A stretch of DNA of 42,401 bases. It comes from HGM04593 sp045646965. Its GTDB lineage: Bacteria; Bacteroidota; Bacteroidia; Bacteroidales; Bacteroidaceae. The notes under the pieces were generated by a model. It did not search any database. It saw only the letters and a list, made by a program, of their open reading frames with translations, and was not told the DNA's origin. The DNA lies in NCBI GenBank assembly GCA_045646965.1, contig JAZRLR010000035.1, forward strand, positions 1 to 42,401, read 5' to 3'. The position numbers and the translations under genes are program-made. Positions 6,916-14,970 of the stretch are shown here, piece by piece (within the stretch, counting starts at the first letter, position 1; each line of letters starts with the position of its first letter).

Positions 6916-8406
6916 ATGCTCAACCGTTTAAAGTTCATATTCATCCTTGCCGCCGCGCTGCTCTGCGCAGGCCCCATCGCCGCACAAGAGATAAGATACA
7001 GCGTAGAGGCTGCGGGCACCTTTGCCAACGACGACCTCCACCCCACCTGGCATCTCCACAACCGTCAAGGCTTGAGCGGCGAGACGGCTCAATATGGATA
7101 TATGCGCGCAGGATTGTCGGGCAGTCACTTCATAGGAGCCGACGGGCTCACCCTCAACTGGGGAACCGACATTGTGGCGGGCGACAACCTCACCTCTGCA
7201 ATCTATATACAGCAGGCCTTTGCCGATATAAATTGGAAAAAAATAGCCCTCTCTCTCGGGCAAAAGGAGAGATGGGGAGAACTCAAGAACCACCGCCTCT
7301 CGACAGGCGCCCTCGCCGAGAGCGGCAACGCCCGTCCCATTCCGCAGATACGCATCGAAGCACCCGAGTATTTCGATTTTTTCAAGACAAACGGGTGGTT
7401 CACCGTGCGCGGTCACCTGGCCTATGGATGGTTCACTGACGGCGAGTGGCAAAAGAGATGGGTAGCCGACGGGAAAGGACACTCCACAGGTGTGCGCTAC
7501 CACTCAAAAGCCATCTTCTTCAAAGCAGGAAAAGAGAGTCGTTTCCCCCTCACCTACGAGTTCGGGTTGCAGATGACGGCGCAATTTGGCGGAACGATGT
7601 ACAACGTGTACAACGTCACAGGCGACTACCTGCACAATCCCAGTCGCATAAAAGACTATTTTATGATACTTGTCCCCCTGTCGGGCGACAGCCAATACTC
7701 CGATTTCGACCAGGGCAACGTGGCGGGAAACCACCTGGGCAGTTGGCACACCGCCGTCACTTGGCACAGTGATAAATGGAAAATGCGTGCATACTATGAG
7801 CACCTCTTCGACGACCACTCCCAAATGTTTATGGAATATGGCCTGTGGACTGAACAACTTGTGGGGCTCGAACTCACATTGAAAAATTGCCGATGGGTAA
7901 AAGCCGTCGCCGTGGAGTACTTCAACCTCAAGAAACAGGGCGGCCCCGTATACCACGACACAACCGACGAGGTACCCGACCAGGTGAGCTGCCGCGACGA
8001 CAACTACAACCACCAGAGATACAACGGCTGGTTTAACTACGGCCTTGTAATGGGCAGCCCGCTGGTAACGTCGCCCCTGCATAACAGCGACCACACACTC
8101 ACCTGTTACAACAACCGCGTAGAGGCGTTTCACATAGGTATCGAGGGAGAGCCTTTTGCTTCGCTCGACTACCGCGTGCTACTCACCCACTCAAATAATT
8201 GGGGTACATACAAAACACCATTTACCGATATAAAATCGAACACAGCAGGGCTTGTGGAAATAACCTGCAAACCCCGCCAAATGAAAGGATGGAGCATCAC
8301 GGCCTCCTATGCATTCGACAACGGCAGCCTTATGGGCAATAACCGCAGCGCAATGCTCACCATAGGCAATTGCGGATTCATAAACCTCAAAAGCAAGAAA
8401 AAATGA
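6916..8406 (+). CDS. Capsule assembly Wzi family outer-membrane protein
   Basis: A 496-residue protein with a signal peptide (MLNRLKFIFILAAALLCAGP, likely cut after IAAQ) and a body rich in alternating aromatic and polar strands that end in a typical outer-membrane barrel pattern. The pattern of Trp/Tyr-rich strands (GYMRAGLSGSHF, SLGQKERWGELKN, YYEHLFDDHSQMFMEYG) fits the Bacteroidetes branch of the Wzi family, which in Escherichia coli anchors group 1 capsule at the cell surface. The stop overlaps the next ATG (ATGA), so the lipoprotein downstream is translationally coupled. Confidence 0.85.
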   Translation: MLNRLKFIFILAAALLCAGPIAAQEIRYSVEAAGTFANDDLHPTWHLHNRQGLSGETAQYGYMRAGLSGSHFIGADGLTLNWGTDIVAGDNLTSAIYIQQAFADINWKKIALSLGQKERWGELKNHRLSTGALAESGNARPIPQIRIEAPEYFDFFKTNGWFTVRGHLAYGWFTDGEWQKRWVADGKGHSTGVRYHSKAIFFKAGKESRFPLTYEFGLQMTAQFGGTMYNVYNVTGDYLHNPSRIKDYFMILVPLSGDSQYSDFDQGNVAGNHLGSWHTAVTWHSDKWKMRAYYEHLFDDHSQMFMEYGLWTEQLVGLELTLKNCRWVKAVAVEYFNLKKQGGPVYHDTTDEVPDQVSCRDDNYNHQRYNGWFNYGLVMGSPLVTSPLHNSDHTLTCYNNRVEAFHIGIEGEPFASLDYRVLLTHSNNWGTYKTPFTDIKSNTAGLVEITCKPRQMKGWSITASYAFDNGSLMGNNRSAMLTIGNCGFINLKSKKK

Positions 8407-8795
8407 AGAGAACAATCATCGCACTGCTTGCCGTAGCTTTGTTTGCATCTTGTCAGAAAGAGGATGAAAACGGCGCGCTCGGAGGATTCTGGAAAATCCT
8501 CGAGATTGAGAAACCCGACGGCAGCATAGAAAACACCGTCGAGGAGAGCCGCTTCTGGGGCATACAGCTCAACCTGCTCGAGCTACCCCCCACCGAAAAT
8601 AGCAAAGTCTACCACTACTGCCGTTTCAGCCACGTGGGCGACTCCCTCTTCGTGCAGACAATAAATGCAAACAGTAATCTGCAAGAATTCGGTATATATG
8701 ATAATAAAAACGAAAGATACAAAGTTGAACAATTGAGCGACCGACGTATGGTACTACGTTCAAAATATGCCAAAATAAGATTCAGAAAGTTTTAG
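8403..8795 (+). CDS. Small lipoprotein, lipocalin-like
   Basis: A 130-residue lipoprotein. The signal MKRTIIALLAVALFASCQKE has a lipobox with Cys17, followed by a negatively charged QKEDE spacer typical of surface-exposed Bacteroidetes lipoproteins. The mature part begins GGFWKILEIEKPDG and ends in repeated short strands (RYKVEQLSDRRMVLRSKYAK), consistent with a small lipocalin-like beta barrel, though the family is only a likely match. An in-frame ATG at 8370 lies inside the wzi gene and would destroy the signal, so 8403 is the start. It overlaps wzi by four bases, suggesting that the two products act together in the envelope. Confidence 0.8.
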   Translation: MKRTIIALLAVALFASCQKEDENGALGGFWKILEIEKPDGSIENTVEESRFWGIQLNLLELPPTENSKVYHYCRFSHVGDSLFVQTINANSNLQEFGIYDNKNERYKVEQLSDRRMVLRSKYAKIRFRKF

Positions 8796-8822
8796 AAAAG
8801 AGACCGACAAGAACACAAAATT

Positions 8823-10163
8823 ATGAAGATTATACTACTCTCGGGTGGCAGCGGAACCTGCCTCTGGCCACTCTCAAACAGCACACGCTCCAAGCAATTC
8901 CTGCGTCTCCTGCCCTCACCCGACGGAGCAAGCGAGTCGATGCTGCAGCGCGTATACCGCCAGATAACCGCGGCGCAACCCGCCGACTCCATAATAATTG
9001 TGACAAGCGCCGCCCAACGCGACTCCATAACCACGCAGCTGGGCAACGAAGTCACCATAGTAGCCGAGCCCGAACGCCGTGGCACCTTCCCCGCCATAGC
9101 ACTTGCATCGGCCCACATCGCCCTTAACGAGGAATGCGACGACAACGAAACAATAGTTGTAATTCCCTGCGATACCTATGCCGACGACAACTACTTCGAC
9201 ACCATTCTCGACGCTGCACACATCGTGCGCGACGGCAAAGCCGAGCTCGCCCTCATAGGTGCAAAACCCACCGTGGCAAGTTCAAAGTTTGGTTACATAA
9301 TCCCCAAACAGGAGAGCAACGGAACATACTCGGTTGAGAGCTTCACCGAGAAACCCTCAAAAGCTGCAGCCGAAGAGCTCATCGCATCGGGAGCACTCTG
9401 GAACGCCGGCGCCTTTGCCTTCAAGCTGGGATATATGAAACAGTTCATTGCCCAATACACATTGGCAACCACATTCAAAGGCATAGTGAAAGAGTATGCA
9501 AAGCTGCCCCAAAGCAGTTTCGACAACGAGGTTGTAACCAAGAGCCACTCAACAGCCGTTGTCGCATACGCAGGCAACTGGAAAGACCTCGCCAACTGGA
9601 ACAGCCTTTCGCAAGAGCTGCCCGACAAACACATAGGCAATGTGCTTGTGGGCGAAAACGTAAAAAACAGCACCATAATAAATGAGCTCGAGCTGCCCAT
9701 CGTGTGCGACGGCATCGAGGACGCAATTGTAGTCGCAGGCTACGAAGGCGTGCTTGTGTGTAGCAAAAAAGCCTCGGAAGGAATAAAGCAAAAGGTTGAG
9801 AAATTTGCCTCACGCCCTATGTTTGAGGAGCGTCGTTGGGGTACATACAAAGTGATAAACACCACAAGATACGATGACGGGTTCTGCACCCTCACCAAGG
9901 AACTCAAGCTCAATGCAGGCTGTAACATAAGCTACCAGATACACCGCCACCGCGACGAAGTGTGGACCTTTGTAAACGGCAAAGGACTCCTGGTACTCGA
10001 CGGCGAAGTTACCGAGGTTTCACGCGGCAGTGTAATACACATTAAAAAAGGACAGATGCACGCCGTGCGAGCTATAACCGACCTCGAATTCATTGAGGTG
10101 CAGACAGGCGACACGCTTGTCGAGGAGGATATTGAGCGCTACGACTGGGAGTGGCAGCTATAA
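8823..10163 (+). CDS. manC: Mannose-1-phosphate guanylyltransferase with C-terminal cupin domain
   Basis: A 446-residue enzyme making GDP-mannose from mannose-1-phosphate and GTP. Residues 1-330 are the nucleotidyltransferase (MKIILLSGGSG, SKQFLRLL, EPERRGTFPAIALAS, SFTEKPSKAAAEE, GALWNAGAFAFK). Residues about 335-446 are a cupin of the type II phosphomannose isomerase group (EERRWGTYKV, then SYQIHRHRDEVWTFVNGKG and IKKGQMHAV). The carboxyl domain may be only structural or give isomerase activity. Odd: the glycine-rich signature reads GGSGTCLWP, with Cys13 where the family has a near-invariant Arg. It follows the lipoprotein gene by 27 bp and feeds the nearby envelope-glycan genes. Confidence 0.9.
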   Translation: MKIILLSGGSGTCLWPLSNSTRSKQFLRLLPSPDGASESMLQRVYRQITAAQPADSIIIVTSAAQRDSITTQLGNEVTIVAEPERRGTFPAIALASAHIALNEECDDNETIVVIPCDTYADDNYFDTILDAAHIVRDGKAELALIGAKPTVASSKFGYIIPKQESNGTYSVESFTEKPSKAAAEELIASGALWNAGAFAFKLGYMKQFIAQYTLATTFKGIVKEYAKLPQSSFDNEVVTKSHSTAVVAYAGNWKDLANWNSLSQELPDKHIGNVLVGENVKNSTIINELELPIVCDGIEDAIVVAGYEGVLVCSKKASEGIKQKVEKFASRPMFEERRWGTYKVINTTRYDDGFCTLTKELKLNAGCNISYQIHRHRDEVWTFVNGKGLLVLDGEVTEVSRGSVIHIKKGQMHAVRAITDLEFIEVQTGDTLVEEDIERYDWEWQL

Positions 10164-10179
10164 AAAAGGAGAGCAAGGA

Positions 10180-11409
10180 ATGAACCTCGAATTTTTCATT
10201 GCAAAAAGACTATACAGCACAGCCAAAGGCAAACGTCGCGTCTCGCGTCCTGCTGTGGCTATTGCACAGTGGGGAGTTACGATAGGACTTATTGTAATGA
10301 CACTCTCTGTGGCTATAATTGTGGGCTTCAAGCAAGAAATACGCAATAAAATAGCAGGCTTCGGCGGGCACATAAAGATAACCGACTATCGCAGCTACAC
10401 CGACGCCGAATCGCCTCTCACCGTCACCGATTCCCAGTGTGCACAGCTACGCAACACCCCAGGCGTGCTGCACACACAGCGATACATAGAGAAGCCCGGC
10501 CTGCTTGCCGTGGGCGACGAGTTCGAGGGAATCCTTCTCAAAGGCATAGGAGCCGACTACGACAAAGGGTTCATCACACAACACATAACCGAGGGCACCC
10601 TTCCCTCGCCCGGCGACAAGGAGCCTTGGATAGCCCTCTCGCGCCCCACCGCCCACAAACTGCAATGCAAGAAAGACGACAAGGTAAACCTCTACTTTAT
10701 GCAGGGCGGCATAAAAGCGCGTCGCGTGCGAGTGGCGGCAATCTATGAGACGCATTTCACCGAGATGGACAATATCCTAGCCTTCAGCGACATAGAGACA
10801 CTGCGCAAGGTAAACGGTTGGGAGGCTGACAAAGTGAGCGGCATAGAGATTACAGCCCGATACGAAGACATCGAAGAGACACGCGCCGCTGTGATAGACG
10901 CCGCCGACAGCATAGCTGCCCAAGCAAACGGTCGCCTGTGCGTGCAGACAATCGAAGAGATAAACCCCGCTCTCTTTGCCTGGCTCGACGCCCTCGACAG
11001 CACCGTGTGGATAATTCTTGTCCTTGTATTGGGAATTGCAGGCTTCACAATGGTATCGGGGCTGCTCATCCTCATTATGGAAAAGAGTAACCTCATAGGC
11101 ATACTCAAAGCTATGGGAACACAAAACCTCTCCATAAGAAAGATATTCCTCTACTACGCCTGCTTCATCATAGGTAAAGGTATGATAATAGGAAATATCA
11201 TAGCCCTCGCACTCTGCCTTTTGCAACAGAAAAGCGGGCTTGTAGCACTCGACCCCGAGATGTACTATATGGACAAAGTACCCATCGAATTCTCGTGGAC
11301 GCTTGTGCCAATGAATATCTTTATGTTTGTGCTTTCTGTGGCAATGCTCATCGTACCCTCGATGCTCATTTCAAAGATAAGCCCCGTGAAAGCGATAAAG
11401 TTTGAATAA
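10180..11409 (+). CDS. ABC transporter permease, FtsX/LolC-LolE family
   Basis: A 409-residue inner-membrane permease. It has one amino-terminal membrane segment (about residues 28-50), a large periplasmic domain (about 50-265, MacB-PCD type) and three membrane segments in the carboxyl FtsX domain (near 270-295, 315-345 and 370-395). This is the layout of LolC/LolE lipoprotein-release permeases. No ATPase gene is adjacent on this strand, so its partner is elsewhere or is shared; the ftsE-like ATPase at 13974-14693 is on the other strand. The ATG at 10180, 16 bp after manC, is chosen because an earlier in-frame ATG lies within manC. Confidence 0.85.
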   Translation: MNLEFFIAKRLYSTAKGKRRVSRPAVAIAQWGVTIGLIVMTLSVAIIVGFKQEIRNKIAGFGGHIKITDYRSYTDAESPLTVTDSQCAQLRNTPGVLHTQRYIEKPGLLAVGDEFEGILLKGIGADYDKGFITQHITEGTLPSPGDKEPWIALSRPTAHKLQCKKDDKVNLYFMQGGIKARRVRVAAIYETHFTEMDNILAFSDIETLRKVNGWEADKVSGIEITARYEDIEETRAAVIDAADSIAAQANGRLCVQTIEEINPALFAWLDALDSTVWIILVLVLGIAGFTMVSGLLILIMEKSNLIGILKAMGTQNLSIRKIFLYYACFIIGKGMIIGNIIALALCLLQQKSGLVALDPEMYYMDKVPIEFSWTLVPMNIFMFVLSVAMLIVPSMLISKISPVKAIKFE

Positions 11410-11430
11410 AGAATACTCACAAAACAAATA

Positions 11431-11458
11431 AAAAAAGCTCCTCACGGAGCTTTTTTTT
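11431..11458. terminator. Bidirectional intrinsic terminator
   Basis: AAAAAAGCTCC, a TCAC loop and GGAGCTTTTTT form an 11-bp stem between the convergent permease and lysA genes. The T tract runs directly into the lysA stop codon at 11458-11460. Confidence 0.85.
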
Positions 11459-12621
11459 CAATCTATATCGGTTGAGAGAACGCTCTTTGGCAATTCCCTG
11501 CAATTGTAGCCAAATGCCATTGCCTCGCCGTATGCACCTGCCGAACGTATAGCCATAATATCACCGCGCACTGTGCGGGGAATCTTTCTATCCTTGCAGA
11601 AGACATCGGACGACTCGCAGATGGGGCCCACCACATCGTAAATCTCATCAGCCTCTTGCGAAGAGATGTTTTCTATTCTGTGGTAAGCGTCGTAAAGCGC
11701 AGGACGCACAAGGTCGTTCATACCCGCATCCACAATTATAAACTGCTTGCAGGTACCCTTCTTTATATAAGTTGCACGAGTGATGAGCGAGCCACACTGC
11801 GCCACAATACTGCGTCCGAGCTCAAAGTGAAGCTGCTGCCCCTCCTGCAGCTGCAGGTGCTCGGCGTATGTGGCAAAGTACATCGCAAAGTCGGGCACAT
11901 CGTAGCTGTCGGGAGCGTCGTAGCGTATACCGAGGCCACCTCCCACATTTATGTGCGGCAGCACCACCCCCCTCTTCTCTCTCAACATAGTCTGCAATTC
12001 GTTCACTCTGCCACAGAGAGCAATGAAATCGTCCATCACAAGAATCTGCGAGCCTATGTGAAAGTGCAGACCAATGAGCTCGATGTGTGCGAGAGTCTCG
12101 ATGAAATCCATCACCTCGTCAATCTGCTCATAATTTATACCGAACTTGTTCTCGGCAAGGCCGGTGGTGATATTTGCGTGTGTGTGCGCTCCCACGTTGG
12201 GGTTTATGCGCAGAGCGACACGCGCCACCACATTGCGTTGCGCTGCGAGAGCCTCAATAGCCTCGAGCTCGGGGATAGACTCCACGTTAAAGCAGAAAAT
12301 ACCTGCATCGAGCGAGAGTGCAATCTCCTTGTCGGTCTTTCCCACACCGGCAAAGACAATTCTGTCGGCCGTGATACCTGCAGCAAGAGCTGCCGCCACC
12401 TCGCCACCGCTCACGCAGTCGGCTCCCAGGCCCGCCTCGCCTATTATCTGCAACAGGCGGGCGTTGAAGTTGGCCTTCACCGCGTAGTGAACGTGAAAGC
12501 CCTTGTACTTTCCGGCCTCACGCTGCACCGTGTCGAGCGTTCTCTGCAAAAGCTCAATGTCGTAATAATAGAAAGGCGTCTCGATACCGGCAAACGCCTT
12601 TACAGGAAAAGTCATCTTCAT
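11458..12621 (-). CDS. lysA: Diaminopimelate decarboxylase
   Basis: A 387-residue fold-type III PLP enzyme for the last step of lysine synthesis, meso-diaminopimelate to lysine and CO2. Seen are the HYAVKANFN motif with the cofactor lysine, DCVSGGE, the HFHIGSQI stretch, NVGGGLGIRYD, FELGRSIVAQCG for phosphate binding, and GPICESSDVF with the active-site Cys contributed to the dimer partner. The ATG at 12621 lies 13 bp after the lysC stop; MTF at 12615 is an alternative, and an upstream in-frame ATG at 12651 would overlap lysC. Co-directional with lysC, so both act in lysine supply. Confidence 0.92.
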   Translation of the reverse strand: MKMTFPVKAFAGIETPFYYYDIELLQRTLDTVQREAGKYKGFHVHYAVKANFNARLLQIIGEAGLGADCVSGGEVAAALAAGITADRIVFAGVGKTDKEIALSLDAGIFCFNVESIPELEAIEALAAQRNVVARVALRINPNVGAHTHANITTGLAENKFGINYEQIDEVMDFIETLAHIELIGLHFHIGSQILVMDDFIALCGRVNELQTMLREKRGVVLPHINVGGGLGIRYDAPDSYDVPDFAMYFATYAEHLQLQEGQQLHFELGRSIVAQCGSLITRATYIKKGTCKQFIIVDAGMNDLVRPALYDAYHRIENISSQEADEIYDVVGPICESSDVFCKDRKIPRTVRGDIMAIRSAGAYGEAMAFGYNCRELPKSVLSTDID

Positions 12622-12634
12622 CTGACAGATAGGC

Positions 12635-13960
12635 TTATTTCTTTGAATCAAATATAGTGCTGCTCAACGAACGCAAAGCCTTCACCTTGTCCTCCTCGCG
12701 CACGAGGAAAGAGATATTATAGTTACTTCCGCCGTAAGAAACCATACGCACGGGGATATCCTTCATAGCCTCCATTGCACGAGCCTCAAAGCCTACGTTC
12801 TCCCAGTCGAGGTCACCCACTACACAGATGATACACATATTCTTGTCTACGGTTACAGTACCATACTTCTGCAACTCGTCTACAATAGAGTCGAGTTTTC
12901 TGTCGTCGTCGATTGATACAGAAACACCCACCTCCGATGTGCACACCATATCGATAGAGGTCTTGTATGTCTCAAAAATCTCGAATACCTTGCGCAAGAA
13001 ACCATAGGCGAGAAGCATACGTCCCGACTTGATTTTTATGGCAGTGATATTCTCCTTGGCTGCGATGGCCTTTATTTCGCCGGGGCAAGTGAGGTTATCG
13101 TCGATGCGTGTACCCTCGGCCGAAGGATCCATTGTATTGAGCAAGCGCACGGGAGTGCCTGTGAGCTTCGCAGGCAGAATACAGGTGGGGTGCAAAATCT
13201 TTGCGCCGAAATATGCAAGCTCTGCCGACTCCTCGAAATGTAGGTGATGCACGGGTGAGGTATTCTCCACAATACGGGGGTCGTTGTTATGCATACCGTC
13301 GATGTCGGTCCATATCTGCACCTCCTCGGCGTTCACCGCAGCGCCAATCAAAGTAGCTGTGTAGTCGCTGCCGCCGCGCTGCAAGTTGTCGATGTGGCCC
13401 TCGTCGTTCATACAGATGAAGCCCTGCGCAATGTAAATTCTTCCCTTTGCCTCTGTGTCAATCAAGGGCAGGAGATGTGTGCGTATGTAGGCCAGGTCGG
13501 GCTCGCCGTTGGCTGCAAGACGCATAAATGAGAGAGAGTCGAGAAGCTCTACATCGAGGCCCTTCTCACGCATATATATGGCAACCATATTTGTAGAGAT
13601 AATCTCGCCCTGTGCGACGATCTCCTTCTCGAGGTTTGTGTCGAGAGGCTTGAATGCCAATGAACGCAAGTGAGCAAAAATCTCGGTAACCTTTGCTGTG
13701 GCAGCCTCGGCAGCCTCGCTTGTCTCGTAGAGGCTCTTTATTGTCTGACGATATTTGTCGAGCAATGCATTTGCGTGCTCACAACCGCCGTTGGGATTAC
13801 CGTTGCGCAGGTAATTTGTAAACTCAATCAAAGAGTTTGTCGTTCCCGACATAGCCGAGAGGACAACTATTTTTGTTTCGCCGTCCGAAATGAGACGAAC
13901 CACATTCTGCATACGCTCTGCCGAACCGACAGAGGTTCCACCAAATTTAAGAACTTTCAT
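12635..13960 (-). CDS. lysC: Aspartate kinase, monofunctional, with ACT domains
   Basis: A 441-residue aspartokinase that phosphorylates aspartate at the entry to lysine, threonine and methionine synthesis. Landmarks: MKVLKFGGTSVGSAERMQ at the start, VVLSAMSGTTNSLIEFTN, RGGSDYTATLIGAAV, and WTDIDGMHNNDPRIV in the kinase domain (about residues 1-290), then two ACT domains (about 305-440) that would bind an end-product amino acid, probably lysine. No homoserine dehydrogenase domain is fused. It sits between the ftsE-like gene (13 bp upstream) and lysA. Confidence 0.93.
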   Translation of the reverse strand: MKVLKFGGTSVGSAERMQNVVRLISDGETKIVVLSAMSGTTNSLIEFTNYLRNGNPNGGCEHANALLDKYRQTIKSLYETSEAAEAATAKVTEIFAHLRSLAFKPLDTNLEKEIVAQGEIISTNMVAIYMREKGLDVELLDSLSFMRLAANGEPDLAYIRTHLLPLIDTEAKGRIYIAQGFICMNDEGHIDNLQRGGSDYTATLIGAAVNAEEVQIWTDIDGMHNNDPRIVENTSPVHHLHFEESAELAYFGAKILHPTCILPAKLTGTPVRLLNTMDPSAEGTRIDDNLTCPGEIKAIAAKENITAIKIKSGRMLLAYGFLRKVFEIFETYKTSIDMVCTSEVGVSVSIDDDRKLDSIVDELQKYGTVTVDKNMCIICVVGDLDWENVGFEARAMEAMKDIPVRMVSYGGSNYNISFLVREEDKVKALRSLSSTIFDSKK

Positions 13961-13973
13961 TTTATCTTTTGTT

Positions 13974-14693
13974 TTAATTATTATCGTTAATCTGCGATGT
14001 CTCTTCTACGGCATCGCGCATATTTCTCATAAGTGTCATCTTACCATCGGCAAGGCGATACTCGCTGCCTGGGTATTGTGTGAGCCACAGCTCGTTGTGG
14101 GTAATCATAAGCACTGCGCTTTTTTCCTCGCGACAGATATTGTGCAAGAGACGCATTATGTAGTTACCCGTCTCGTTGTCGAGGTTACCCGTGGGCTCGT
14201 CGGCAAGAATCAGCGAGGGGCGGTTCAGAATTGCACGCGCAATAACCACTCGCTGCTGCTCTCCCCCCGACAGCTCGTGCGGCATCTTGTATCCTTTCTT
14301 GGGGAGTGCCACAAGGTCAAGCACCTCGCGTATGCGCTTTTCGCGTTCTTTCACATCCTTCCACCCTGTGCAACGCAGCACAAAGTCGAGGTTGTCGTGC
14401 ACATTTCTGTCGGTGAGCAGCTGAAAATCCTGAAAGACGATGCCTATACGCTTGCGCAAAGCCTGCAGTTTTTTGCGGCGTAGCCCTTTCATTTCAAATT
14501 CATCAAAGACAATTGCCTCGCCGTCGGTTATATCCACCTCGCCATAAATTGTCTTCATAAGAGAGGACTTTCCCGACCCCACGGCACCCACGATATATGC
14601 AAACTCACCCTCTTCGAGTGTGAAAGAGACATCTTCGAGGATAATCTTTGAATCGATGTGTATATCTACGTTCTTGTATTTTACTACTGCCAT
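13974..14693 (-). CDS. ftsE: FtsE-like ABC transporter ATP-binding protein
   Basis: A 239-residue ABC ATPase with Walker A (GAVGSGKSS, about residues 36-44), Q-loop (VFQDFQLL), signature (LSGGEQQR) and Walker B (LILADEPTGN). Similarity to cell-division FtsE is suggested by the opening VVKYKNVDIHI...ILEDVSF and the length. FtsE works with the permease FtsX at the septum to activate cell-wall hydrolysis, but no ftsX is adjacent. Similar ATPases serve LolD and MacB systems, so the symbol is tentative. It is the first gene of an operon with lysC and lysA, with a hairpin in its leader. Confidence 0.8.
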   Translation of the reverse strand: MAVVKYKNVDIHIDSKIILEDVSFTLEEGEFAYIVGAVGSGKSSLMKTIYGEVDITDGEAIVFDEFEMKGLRRKKLQALRKRIGIVFQDFQLLTDRNVHDNLDFVLRCTGWKDVKEREKRIREVLDLVALPKKGYKMPHELSGGEQQRVVIARAILNRPSLILADEPTGNLDNETGNYIMRLLHNICREEKSAVLMITHNELWLTQYPGSEYRLADGKMTLMRNMRDAVEETSQINDNN

Positions 14694-14727
14694 AAACTTT
14701 TACTTAATGTGCCGGCCGCACGTTTCT

Positions 14728-14753
14728 TGTGCCCTCGCAGCCACGAGGGTACA
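14728..14753 (-). promoter_or_regulatory. Leader hairpin at the 5' end of the ftsE-lysC-lysA transcript
   Basis: TGTGCCCTCG and CGAGGGTACA form a 10-bp stem (one G-T pair) with a 6-nt loop. With the -7 box at 14764-14771, transcription should begin a few bases before the hairpin, putting it at the extreme 5' end of the mRNA. It may stabilise the message or regulate it; it is too small for a lysine riboswitch. Confidence 0.5.
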
Positions 14754-14763
14754 TCATATTATG

Positions 14764-14771
14764 CAAAAATA
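14764..14771 (-). promoter_or_regulatory. -7 box of the ftsE-lysC-lysA operon
   Basis: The minus strand reads TATTTTTG, an exact TAnnTTTG match about 70 bp upstream of the ftsE ATG. No clear -33 TTTG is present. Confidence 0.45.
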
Positions 14772-14941
14772 TGGAGTTTTTTTCTAAAAACAGAACTGCT
14801 GCGACAGAAAAATACAGAATATCCTTTAAATTTTACAAATAGCAACAATCGCCCGGCCAATTTTGTAAAATGTAAAGTAAATAAAGCTCTTTTACGATTA
14901 AAGTTTAACGATATTAAAGAATATATATAAAAAAAAATCTA

Positions 14942-14949
14942 TATCTTCG
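14942..14949 (+). promoter_or_regulatory. -7 box of the LytTR regulator gene
   Basis: TATCTTCG fits TAnnTTCG and lies 21 bp before the ATG at 14971. Confidence 0.45.
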
Positions 14950-14970
14950 CGTGTTGAAATTGCAAGCAAA

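Noticed and set aside
11656..12657. 333-codon plus-strand frame antisense to lysA
   Set aside because: lysA has all its catalytic motifs on the other strand; the frame is a codon-bias shadow.
14728..14753. Lysine riboswitch upstream of lysC
   Set aside because: The leader is far too short; only a single 10-bp hairpin is present.
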